Assembly: GCA_947088135.1 (NCBI GenBank) | Contig: CAMUFJ010000016.1 | Location: forward strand, 1 to 37,843 | From: an uncultured Clostridia bacterium | Lineage (GTDB): Bacteria > Bacillota > Clostridia > Christensenellales > Borkfalkiaceae | Direction of reading: 5' to 3' | Length of the DNA: 37,843 nucleotides | Shown here: positions 1 to 6,060 of the stretch, one piece after another | Layout: each line of letters starts with the position of its first letter | Position numbering within the stretch: the first letter of the stretch is position 1 | Position numbers and translations under genes: made by a program | The notes under the pieces: model-generated | What the model saw: only the letters and a program-made list of their open reading frames with translations | Told to the model about the DNA's origin: nothing | The model's database searches: none

Positions 1-5
1 ACCGT

Positions 6-38
6 AAAAAAAATAGGTCGTAATCATGTTACGAACCT
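6..38 (-). terminator. Possible second terminator downstream of spo0A
   Basis: On the minus strand an imperfect hairpin (AGGTTCGTAA paired with TTACGACCT, one bulged base) is followed by a run of eight T. It lies beyond the stronger terminator at 94-127, so it would act as a back-up for the spo0A transcript or terminate an antisense transcript. Seen in the sequence; function inferred. Confidence 0.4.
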
Positions 39-93
39 ATCTTACCATTACAATTCACGAAAAAAGTTTCCGAATTTATTATATTTTTACACG

Positions 94-127
94 AAAAAAG
101 ACGCTCCGCATAAGAAGCGTCTTTTTT
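94..127. terminator. Bidirectional intrinsic terminator after spo0A
   Basis: A perfect stem GACGCT/AGCGTC (100-105 with 116-121) is flanked by six A on the left and six T on the right, so it can terminate in both directions. It lies 45 nt beyond the spo0A stop codon. Confidence 0.85.
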
Positions 128-171
128 ACGGCGCACCCCGCCCCGTTAAGAGGAGGTTTCGGGTGAAACCG

Positions 172-927
172 CTATACCATGCTCTCTAAAATGAGCTTGT
201 CCGCAACCAAGGCGATAAACTCGCTGTTCGTAGGTTTTTCGTTCCCGATATACACCCGCGCGCCGAAAATCGCGTTTACCGCGTCGACCCGTCCTCTGTT
301 CCAAGCAACCTCGATCGCGTGGCGAATGGCGCGTTCCACTTTGCTTGCAGTCGTTTGGTAGCGCTCACCGATCACGGGATACAAACCCTTAGTCACGTTG
401 TTGATGACTTGCGGATCCTGCACCGCCATTTTGATCCCCTCGCGCAGATAACCGTAGCCTTTGATATGCGGCGGGATTCCGATGGAGATGAAAATATTGC
501 TGATGCGCTCGTCCACCGTACCCGGACGACGGCGTTCGAACTTTTCCTTGGGCGCGACAGGCGCGTCGGAGCTCGCAACTTCGAGCACCCGTTCGCCGAC
601 GACGGAGGCGCTGACGGGCTTCATCAAATAATACTTTGCGCCCAAAGCGATCGCTCGGTTGATGATTTTATCGTCTGCGAAATTGCCGAGTACGATAAAA
701 TCCGTTTTACGGTTTTCCTTCTTTGCCTCCTCCATGACGGTGAATCCGTCCAACGTTTTGAGGGACAAGCTCAAAACCGCCGCCACGGGAGCGTGCTGTT
801 CCAAAAGCTTCAAGCCCTCCGCGCCGTCATCCGTTACTCCGCACACCTCGTATCCTTCGCCCGTGAAATAAGCGGATAGCTCGTTTGCAAAGCTACGGTT
901 TGCCTCCATGATCAATATTCTTTTCAT
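172..927 (-). CDS. spo0A: Spo0A-family response regulator with degenerate receiver
   Basis: Sporulation master regulator homologue, 251 aa. The C-terminal DNA-binding domain (about residues 135-251) is well conserved, with the family motif around VERAIRHAIEVAWNRG in the recognition region. The N-terminal receiver (1-115) keeps the fold and Lys103 (LMKP) but has lost key residues. The phosphoacceptor Asp, expected in the VLD...LDG motif, is Ser53. The acidic pair near the N-terminus is Glu8-Ala9. The switch Thr/Ser is Gly81. In Spo0A and in response regulators generally these residues carry phosphorylation and Mg binding, so the protein probably works without phosphorelay input. Start: ATG with GAGGTGGT just upstream and a canonical promoter. 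Standing alone, with terminators behind it, it is monocistronic. Identity as Spo0A is secure; the loss of phosphorylation is inferred from the residues. Confidence 0.93.
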   Translation of the reverse strand: MKRILIMEANRSFANELSAYFTGEGYEVCGVTDDGAEGLKLLEQHAPVAAVLSLSLKTLDGFTVMEEAKKENRKTDFIVLGNFADDKIINRAIALGAKYYLMKPVSASVVGERVLEVASSDAPVAPKEKFERRRPGTVDERISNIFISIGIPPHIKGYGYLREGIKMAVQDPQVINNVTKGLYPVIGERYQTTASKVERAIRHAIEVAWNRGRVDAVNAIFGARVYIGNEKPTNSEFIALVADKLILESMV

Positions 928-966
928 AACACCACCTCTTCGAACCCCTTTTCGAGGTTCTCCTCT

Positions 967-995
967 ATTATAAGAGTGATTAAATTTTTTGTAAA
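967..995 (-). promoter_or_regulatory. spo0A sigma-A promoter
   Basis: Minus-strand -35 TTTACA (990-995), 17-bp spacer, -10 TATAAT (967-972); predicted start of transcription near 960. The spo0A ATG is at 927, giving a leader of roughly 33 nt with a good ribosome binding site. Confidence 0.8.
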
Positions 996-998
996 GCT

Positions 999-1057
999 AT
1001 TTTTGTACAAAATTCATGCATTTTTTTAAATAATTCGTCGAATTTTGTACAAAAATA
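999..1057. promoter_or_regulatory. Paired palindromic operators between spo0A and the M18 gene
   Basis: Two copies of the palindrome TTTTGTACAAAA (1001-1012 and 1043-1054) lie inside an 18-nt inverted repeat (999-1016 and 1040-1057). Between them, at 1034-1043, is TTCGTCGAAT, which resembles a Spo0A box (TGTCGAA) with one mismatch. The pair sits directly upstream of the spo0A -35 element. Binding by Spo0A or another regulator is inference. Confidence 0.5.
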
Positions 1058-1137
1058 AGGAAAATGCTTTAAGAGAGGATTTTCGGCGGGGTTTTGCGCG
1101 GTTCTTGGGCGAATTTCCCGCAAAATTGTATTTCCTC

Positions 1138-1166
1138 TTGCTTTTTTTCGCGAGAATGCCTATAAT
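1138..1166 (+). promoter_or_regulatory. Promoter of the M18 aminopeptidase
   Basis: -35 TTGCTT (1138-1143), 17-bp spacer, -10 TATAAT (1161-1166); predicted start near 1173. This settles the gene start: the ATG at 1195, with GAGG at 1185-1188, is the first usable in-frame start downstream of the promoter. Confidence 0.7.
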
Positions 1167-1194
1167 GAAAGAAAAAAGCAATTTGAGGCTATTT

Positions 1195-2454
1195 ATGCAA
1201 GATCCGAAAGAAATCAAGAATTTGGAAGCGTTTCTCGGCGAAGCGTACACCGCATGGCAGGCGGTGGAGCTGGCGGAAGCGCTTTTGCGAAAAAACGGCT
1301 TCGTCCGCCTTGCGGAGCACGAGCCCTGGGAACTTGAACGGGACGGAAAATACTACGTAACGCGCGGCGGAAGCGCGCTCATCGCCTTTACGGCGGGGGA
1401 GGGCGAGGGATACAAAATCGTTGCGAGCCATACCGACTCGCCCTGCTTCAAGCTCAAAGAGAACGCCGCCCTTTCCGACGAGCGCTGTACCCGCCTTAAC
1501 GCCGAACCCTACGGCGGAGGCTTGAACTATACCTTTTTCGACCGCCCGTTAAAACTTGCGGGGCGCGCGGTTTACGAGGACGGGGACAAGCTCGTAGCCA
1601 AAAATTTTGCGAGCGATTTCCACGTCGTGATCCCCTCGCTCGCCATTCACATGAACCGCGAGGCGAACGAAAAATTCGCGCCCAACCCGCAGACGGAGCT
1701 TCCCCTCTTGGGCTTGGGCAAACAGGATTTCAATAAGCTTCTCAACGATCCCGTATCGGCGGATATTTTCGCCGTATGCGCGGAGAAGCCCTTCTCCTGC
1801 GGCGCGGAAAACGAACTGCTCTGTTCGCCCCGTATCGACAACCTTACGAGCGTGTACGCCTCGCTCTCCGCCATTCTTTCCCCTTCCTCGGGCAAGTGCG
1901 TGCTCGCCTGCCTCGACAGCGAGGAAATCGGAAGCCGTACCAGACAAGGCGCGGGGAGCGGATTCCTCGCCTCCGTGTTAAAGCGCATTTCCCGCGCGCT
2001 CGGAAAAACGGAGGAGGAACACGAGCGGGAGCTTTGCACTTCCCTTCTCCTTTCTATGGATAACGCGCACGCGACCCACCCCAACCACCCCGAAAAGCAC
2101 GACCCGACCAACCGCACCGAACTCGGGGGCGGCGTGGTGATCAAGGGACACGCGGGCGGCGCGTATACCACGGACGCCGTGACCTCCGCCCTCGTCAAGA
2201 AAATTTTCGACCGCGCGGGCGTAAAACGCCAATCCTTTTACAACCGCTCGGATATGCGAAGCGGAAGCACCTTGGGTGCGATCAGCTTGGGACAGGTGAG
2301 CGTGCCCTCCGTCGATATCGGAATCGCACAGCTCGCCATGCACTCCGCCGTGGAAACGATCGCAAAGTCCGATTATTTGGAAGCCGTGCGCGCCCTGCAA
2401 TCCTTTTTCGCAAGCAAGATCCAAATTACGGAGGAGAGCGTCACCGTTGAGTAA
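1195..2454 (+). CDS. M18 family metallo-aminopeptidase
   Basis: Cytosolic zinc aminopeptidase of the M18 (aspartyl aminopeptidase) family, 419 aa, which removes N-terminal residues from peptides. Family motifs are all present: SHTDSP near residue 80 (metal His), DNLTSVYA in the middle, LDSEEIGSRTRQGAGS (catalytic Glu pair), DNAHATHPNHPEKHD, and a late QLAMHSAVE carrying the last metal His. The open frame extends upstream to 1045, but that part contains the promoter and translates to low-complexity sequence, so the ATG at 1195 with GAGG six bases upstream is chosen. It is divergent from spo0A and ends at its own terminator (2531-2563). Substrate preference cannot be read from the sequence. Confidence 0.92.
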   Translation: MQDPKEIKNLEAFLGEAYTAWQAVELAEALLRKNGFVRLAEHEPWELERDGKYYVTRGGSALIAFTAGEGEGYKIVASHTDSPCFKLKENAALSDERCTRLNAEPYGGGLNYTFFDRPLKLAGRAVYEDGDKLVAKNFASDFHVVIPSLAIHMNREANEKFAPNPQTELPLLGLGKQDFNKLLNDPVSADIFAVCAEKPFSCGAENELLCSPRIDNLTSVYASLSAILSPSSGKCVLACLDSEEIGSRTRQGAGSGFLASVLKRISRALGKTEEEHERELCTSLLLSMDNAHATHPNHPEKHDPTNRTELGGGVVIKGHAGGAYTTDAVTSALVKKIFDRAGVKRQSFYNRSDMRSGSTLGAISLGQVSVPSVDIGIAQLAMHSAVETIAKSDYLEAVRALQSFFASKIQITEESVTVE

Positions 2455-2530
2455 TTAAGGAAAGGCTCCCCTTACTCAGGCATTAAGGTTTGACGCCCTC
2501 GGCAAGGGGCGCCTGTTCCGCAACCGAAAA

Positions 2531-2563
2531 AGGCACGGCATAAAGCCGTGCCTGATTCTTTTT
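2531..2563 (+). terminator. Terminator of the M18 gene, copy 1 of a repeated terminator
   Basis: Stem AGGCACGGC/GCCGTGCCT with loop ATAAA, then GATTCTTTTT. The 33 nt from 2531 to 2563 are identical to 3631-3663, so the same terminator flanks the following accessory module on both sides. Confidence 0.85.
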
Positions 2564-2582
2564 GAAGATTAGCGATAATAAA

Positions 2583-2610
2583 GCAACGCAACGGAAATCC
2601 GCCGCGTTGC
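2583..2610. other. Hairpin upstream of the small ORF
   Basis: GCAACGC (2583-2589) pairs with GCGTTGC (2604-2610), and GGA/TCC can pair inside the loop. It overlaps the start of the -35 region proposed for the small ORF at 2642. It could also be an extra termination structure for the M18 transcript, although no T run follows it. Function unknown. Confidence 0.4.
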
Positions 2611-2634
2611 TATATCAGGTCTGCACCATATAAT
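2607..2634 (+). promoter_or_regulatory. Candidate promoter for a leaderless small ORF
   Basis: TTGCTA (2607-2612), 16-bp spacer, TATAAT (2629-2634). An ATG follows seven bases after the -10 element, which is where transcription would start. Confidence 0.45.
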
Positions 2635-2641
2635 TTAAGTC

Positions 2642-2734
2642 ATGGCTGAAACGCAAATTGCCCTTTACTGTTATCTCGGAATTTCATCGGAGTTTCTTCG
2701 TGCCTTATTTGTGTTGCTCATGTGGATTTTATAA
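2642..2734 (+). CDS. Possible 30-aa hydrophobic peptide
   Basis: A 30-codon frame. The first half is mildly polar; the second half (from about residue 14) is a hydrophobic stretch rich in Leu, Phe, Val, Met and Trp that could insert in a membrane. It has no Shine-Dalgarno sequence, but a consensus -10 element ends seven bases before the ATG, as for the other predicted leaderless genes in this window. It lies inside the interval bounded by the duplicated terminator and faces the SLOG gene, whose stop codon is about 30 bases away. It could be a small toxin-like membrane peptide or simply a chance frame. No homologue is recognised. Confidence 0.3.
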   Translation: MAETQIALYCYLGISSEFLRALFVLLMWIL

Positions 2735-2765
2735 GTTTTTATAACGGTGCGCCTTGATATCATGA

Positions 2766-3257
2766 TTATTGCCTATCCCACTCTACGCTTTCCCTGTCTA
2801 CACGCCGAATTTCTATCCCGCGGGCAACCGCTTTTTTTAAGCACTGCGCCGCTCCGCCGTAAGCGCGTATAACATAGGCAACGAGCATATCCGAATGATC
2901 CACAAGCCACTCGTTGCGTTTTGTGATTGCAGACTTGTAGTGGACTTTGTAAAGCTCTCTCGGGTACTCCACCTCGTCATAGTATTTTTCATACGCTTCC
3001 GTTTCCGCAACCGGATATGGCAACATAAGAATTAACGAACTGTTCCGCTTTCCCAGTTCCCGTTGTATGCGCTTAATTGCGGACGCAACCAAAATATCGA
3101 ATTCGCCGTTGCGACCGACATAAAACTCAACATACTCCTTTGTCGCGATTAATTCCCGAACAACGGAATCGACTTGATTTGCCGCAAAAGAGTAATCTTC
3201 GATCTCTCTATGTCCTATGAACGAAACGCGGTAAATTTCCATATTCGCTAAAACCAT
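2766..3257 (-). CDS. SLOG-superfamily protein, YoqJ/DUF1273-like
   Basis: 163 aa, or 158 aa if the inner ATG at 3242 is used. The pattern fits the SLOG Rossmann-like nucleotide-binding superfamily, as in YoqJ/YpsA-like prophage-associated proteins. FIGHRE near residue 13 matches the glycine-containing N-terminal loop, EFYVGRNGEFD lies around residue 45, LILMLPYP near residue 75, and KRNEWLVDHSDMLVAY with a following GG in the C-terminal half. These proteins are proposed in the literature to bind nucleotide-derived ligands in conflict or stress systems; no specific ligand can be assigned here. The gene is divergent from a short HTH gene and shares an operator region with it, so it is probably repressed by that protein. 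A consensus promoter lies at 3274-3302. Neither start has a strong ribosome binding site. Confidence 0.72.
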   Translation of the reverse strand: MVLANMEIYRVSFIGHREIEDYSFAANQVDSVVRELIATKEYVEFYVGRNGEFDILVASAIKRIQRELGKRNSSLILMLPYPVAETEAYEKYYDEVEYPRELYKVHYKSAITKRNEWLVDHSDMLVAYVIRAYGGAAQCLKKAVARGIEIRRVDRESVEWDRQ

Positions 3258-3273
3258 TTCTTAACTTTTTACT

Positions 3274-3302
3274 ATTATATCAAATTTTTGATCGTTGGTC
3301 AA
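3274..3302 (-). promoter_or_regulatory. Promoter of the SLOG gene
   Basis: Minus strand: -35 TTGACC (3297-3302), 17-bp spacer, -10 TATAAT (3274-3279). The -35 element lies inside operator site 1 (3294-3307), so a bound repressor would block polymerase. Confidence 0.75.
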
Positions 3303-3322
3303 CCAACTGTTGGTGTGCCAAC
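3294..3322. promoter_or_regulatory. Tandem operators GTTGG-N4-CCAAC (sites 1 and 2)
   Basis: Two adjacent perfect palindromes, GTTGGTCAACCAAC (3294-3307) and GTTGGTGTGCCAAC (3309-3322), with centres 15 bp apart. Site 1 covers the -35 element of the SLOG promoter; site 2 abuts the likely -35 region of the HTH promoter. They are probably bound by the HTH protein encoded at 3390. Confidence 0.75.
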
Positions 3323-3344
3323 GACATTTTTTTTACTAATTTCA

Positions 3345-3350
3345 TATACT
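3345..3350 (+). promoter_or_regulatory. -10 element of the HTH gene
   Basis: TATACT at 3345-3350, with a weak -35 candidate ACGACA (3321-3326, spacer 18) that overlaps operator site 2. Operator site 3 begins seven bases downstream, at the expected start of transcription. Confidence 0.45.
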
Positions 3351-3356
3351 AAACCT

Positions 3357-3370
3357 ATTGGCGCACCAAC
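3357..3370. promoter_or_regulatory. Operator site 3
   Basis: ATTGGCGCACCAAC matches the GTTGG-N4-CCAAC pattern of sites 1 and 2 with one arm mismatch. It lies between the -10 element and the ribosome binding site of the HTH gene, a position suited to autorepression. Confidence 0.65.
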
Positions 3371-3389
3371 TGCCGAAATGGAGGATTTT

Positions 3390-3623
3390 ATGAGATTAGT
3401 AGATGCAGTTTATGCAAGAATCATCGAATTGGCGAAAGAGCGGCATATCACCGTAAACGCTCTGGCAAATTTAAGCGGCGTTCCGCGCCCCACCATTGCT
3501 ACCATGGCGAGAAGTTCTACCGTTAAGCTTTCGACTATTTACGGAATCTGCGCCGGTCTAAATATCACGTTACAGGTATTTTTCGACTCTCCGTTGTTTA
3601 CTCCCGAAAATTTAACCGATTAG
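3390..3623 (+). CDS. Short XRE-type helix-turn-helix regulator
   Basis: 77 aa, essentially one Cro/CI-type HTH domain: a first helix around DAVYARIIELAKE, the turn around ITVNALANLSGVPRPTIATMAR, and a final helix with LNITLQVFFDSPLF, a pattern common to small Firmicutes XRE proteins. The ATG at 3390 is preceded by GGAGG (3380-3384), which fixes the start; the frame is open further upstream to 3288 but passes through the operators. It is divergent from the SLOG gene, and three matching palindromes lie in the shared region, so it most likely represses both itself and the SLOG gene. It ends at a terminator identical to that of the M18 gene. Confidence 0.8.
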   Translation: MRLVDAVYARIIELAKERHITVNALANLSGVPRPTIATMARSSTVKLSTIYGICAGLNITLQVFFDSPLFTPENLTD

Positions 3624-3630
3624 CAAGAAC

Positions 3631-3665
3631 AGGCACGGCATAAAGCCGTGCCTGATTCTTTTTTT
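3631..3665 (+). terminator. Terminator of the HTH gene, copy 2 of the repeated terminator
   Basis: Stem AGGCACGGC/GCCGTGCCT followed by GATTCTTTTTTT. The first 33 nt are identical to 2531-2563. It has no T run on the minus strand, so it would not obviously stop transcription from the phage-derived cluster that ends at 3679. Confidence 0.85.
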
Positions 3666-3678
3666 AAGTTGTAATGCT

Positions 3679-4182
3679 CTACGCCTCTTCGGCGGCGTAT
3701 TTGGCGAAAATTTCGCGCAGAGTCGGATAAAACTCCCCGAGATAGTGCTGCGCCAAAGTGTCCTTGTCGTAAACGGTGAGCCGAGTCGCCGCGTCGGGAT
3801 AAGTGAGCATATAGTAAGTCCGAACCGCCAAAAAACGGTCGGGCGGGGTGAGATAATAGTTGGGATTGGCGGGATAACTGTACGGTCCCTGATCGTTCCC
3901 TCCCTGCATCAGATTATCGTAAGCGAGCGTATATTTGAGATCCTCGACGATGGTTTCCACCTTCGCGTTATACTCCGCGGTGATGCGCTGTCCCTCCGAA
4001 TCGTACATGGAGGAATGCGCCGTGTTGTTCCCGATCAGCCCCTGCCGATACTGTAACCGCGCCGCCTGCAATTTGGCGGTTTCCGCATTTTTGCGCACCT
4101 GCGCGTCCCGCACCACGGCAAGCTGCATAGCGTTCAAATTCGCGTATTCGGGCAAAGTGAGGTCGATGACGTCGATCTCCAT
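3679..4182 (-). CDS. Hypothetical protein, last gene of the phage-derived cluster
   Basis: 167 aa, family not recognised. The N-terminal half is helical and charged (around residues 18-60, many Ala, Gln, Arg and Lys), suggesting a coiled or helical rod. The middle has a Gly/Asn/Pro/Tyr-rich segment (about 93-112), followed by a C-terminal part rich in Tyr and Leu. Its start ATG overlaps the stop codon of the preceding gene (TAATG), so translation is coupled. As the last gene after a gp10-like tail protein it could be a minor virion or tail-neck protein. This is position-based inference only. Confidence 0.65.
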   Translation of the reverse strand: MEIDVIDLTLPEYANLNAMQLAVVRDAQVRKNAETAKLQAARLQYRQGLIGNNTAHSSMYDSEGQRITAEYNAKVETIVEDLKYTLAYDNLMQGGNDQGPYSYPANPNYYLTPPDRFLAVRTYYMLTYPDAATRLTVYDKDTLAQHYLGEFYPTLREIFAKYAAEEA

Positions 4183-5456
4183 TATCCGTCCCTCCTCGTA
4201 TAAAAAGCGATTTCTTGCAGGGCGAACATTCTGTTCTGCGGCACGATCTTCACCGTAAACGCTTCTCCCCTCAGCGGTCTTTGAAAACGGGTCTTACCGT
4301 TCCCCGAAAAGGAATACGAACCGTTTTCCGACGTCACGGTCACGTCGTACAAATATTTCCCCGTCACCTCGATCGCTTCCAAATAGCCGTCCCGCCGTTT
4401 ATCGTCGGGCGGGAAAAAGGTGAACTGCAAATTGCAATTTTCGCGCACGGGCGGAAGCGCCCGCGTGCCGAGCTGATAGAGCGCGCCCTGCCATAGAAAA
4501 TAGATTTCCTTTCCGCGCGCGGCGATCGCTTCGTTCTCCACGGAAATATACCGTCCCTGTTCGACGCGTCCGTCGTAGCGGTAAAAAATGCGCTGTCCTT
4601 CCACGACGGCGGAAACGTAGTACACCCCCTCCACCGCCGCCCCGAAAATCGGGCTATCAAGGTCGATGCGCGAGCAGTCGGCCGTCTTGACGGGGGACGC
4701 CTTAGACCCGTCGAACGCGAACATTCCCGCATCGGTGAAAAAATACACCTTGTCGCCGCAGTTTGCGATAGAGCCCTCCTTGATCCTGCCCGCGCCGCAG
4801 GGCACTTCCTTTAAGCGGAAACCGAGCGTGTCGCCGTAGCCCGTGAATTCGGTGATCCCCTTTTCGCGGAACAGATACAGCTTATCGCCGAAGGGAATCG
4901 TTTCGATGATATTCCCTTTTCCGTCCTCCAACAAATCGATATAACCCGACTTCTGCGTGGCGAAATCGTTCATCTTGTCGAAGTAGAGCGCTTCCGAATA
5001 ATTGAGGCGCATTCCGCTTCCGATGAACATTCTGTCGCGGAAGAAGCACATACAGGTGCCCCCGACGGAAGGCGCCACCACGTAGGGCACGTTATTCTTT
5101 AACTGATACGTGCGCGTTTCGGAAAGCGCGATGATGATTTCCCGCTCCAAGTCGTCGTGAAACCGGATCACGCGGGTCAAATCGTTAAAGCCCGTTTTGG
5201 AAACGTTCGCGTCCAGCATATATATTTTCCGCCCCTCCTGCGCGTACACTTCGGTATCCGTGCAAAAGAACCGAGTAACGCCCTCCGCGAGCTGATAAGT
5301 CTTGACCTCCGTTTCCGCACAGATGAACGCGCCGCCGCTCTCCCGCATATGCGTTTGGGAAAATTTCTTCACGGTCGACGCTTTCCCCAACTCCGTCACG
5401 GGAAACCGATAGGTGCGGTATACGGCGGCGGGGACGGGGTAAGACTTTTCCGTCAT
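4182..5456 (-). CDS. Tail/stabilisation protein, gp10-like beta-propeller-type
   Basis: 424 aa. The sequence is almost entirely beta-rich with repeated blocks of the type GDKLYLFREKGITEF, GDKVYFFTDAGMFAF and GKEIYFLWQGALYQL, as expected for a propeller-like protein. This resembles the packaged-DNA stabilisation or tail-nozzle proteins (P22 gp10-like) that follow the capsid and adaptor genes in podovirus-type clusters. The assignment is by pattern and position, not by a diagnostic motif. The ATG at 5456 is used because GGAGG lies five bases upstream, rather than a GTG two codons earlier. The start overlaps the previous stop by four bases (ATGA). Confidence 0.62.
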   Translation of the reverse strand: MTEKSYPVPAAVYRTYRFPVTELGKASTVKKFSQTHMRESGGAFICAETEVKTYQLAEGVTRFFCTDTEVYAQEGRKIYMLDANVSKTGFNDLTRVIRFHDDLEREIIIALSETRTYQLKNNVPYVVAPSVGGTCMCFFRDRMFIGSGMRLNYSEALYFDKMNDFATQKSGYIDLLEDGKGNIIETIPFGDKLYLFREKGITEFTGYGDTLGFRLKEVPCGAGRIKEGSIANCGDKVYFFTDAGMFAFDGSKASPVKTADCSRIDLDSPIFGAAVEGVYYVSAVVEGQRIFYRYDGRVEQGRYISVENEAIAARGKEIYFLWQGALYQLGTRALPPVRENCNLQFTFFPPDDKRRDGYLEAIEVTGKYLYDVTVTSENGSYSFSGNGKTRFQRPLRGEAFTVKIVPQNRMFALQEIAFYTRRDG

Positions 5457-6007
5457 ACCCACCTCCTCGCACGAACGGTAATACGCCGTTTATGGTAATC
5501 CGCCGCCCGCAAAGCGTCCTGAAAGCGTTTCTGCCAAATCGCCGCTTCGCTGTACCTCTCGCTCGACAAGCAAAATTCTCCCGCCACGCCGAAGGAGAGC
5601 AGTCTTGCCGATACCTTGCCCTGAAACTCGCTCTCGTCGGCATAAGTCTTATTTGCGGGCGAATAGGCGTAAGCGATCGTCACCGCGCCCGTCCCTTCGG
5701 GGAGCAGGAGGCAGGAGGGATGCAGTTCGTACCGCACGTCCTCCCCCTCCGCGTTCCGCACGCGGCAAATCTCCACGGGAATACGGCTGAGCGAGGAAAA
5801 CGCCACAGCGCCCTGTTCGGGAAGAACGTTCTCCTCCCGTTTGGGCGGGAAATAGTCGATCGCCACCTCGTTTTCCACCAAATTGTAGCAGCGAAGGAGC
5901 GCCTTCAATTCGCCCGTCGGCTCGCCCGAAAGGGATGCAAGCGTTTCCGCTAAGTCCTCCCGCCCGATATTTTCCGCCGCCAACGCGACAATTTCTTTGA
6001 CCTTCAA
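5453..6007 (-). CDS. Head-tail adaptor-like protein
   Basis: 184 aa. It follows the major capsid gene directly, as head-completion/adaptor genes (gp4/gp6-like) normally do. The N-terminal third is helical (KVKEIVALAAENIG..., then LKALLRCYNLVENEVAIDYFP), followed by beta-rich sequence and a basic C-terminus (HKRRITVRARR). This helical start plus central beta layout fits adaptor proteins, but no diagnostic motif was seen. The start codon is TTG with AGGAGG seven bases upstream. The stop overlaps the next gene by four bases. Confidence 0.6.
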   Translation of the reverse strand: MKVKEIVALAAENIGREDLAETLASLSGEPTGELKALLRCYNLVENEVAIDYFPPKREENVLPEQGAVAFSSLSRIPVEICRVRNAEGEDVRYELHPSCLLLPEGTGAVTIAYAYSPANKTYADESEFQGKVSARLLSFGVAGEFCLSSERYSEAAIWQKRFQDALRAADYHKRRITVRARRWV

Positions 6008-6060
6008 TGTCGTACCTCCTGTAAAAACCCTCCCGCCCCACCCTTTTGGAACGGACGGGC

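Noticed and set aside
1045..1194. N-terminal extension of the M18 aminopeptidase
   Set aside because: This stretch contains the promoter and translates to Phe/Arg/Lys-rich sequence unlike the family; the ATG at 1195 has a ribosome binding site.
4224..4236. GAAC-ATTCT-GTTC as a further LexA box
   Set aside because: Spacing is five, not four, and it is inside the coding sequence of the gp10-like gene.
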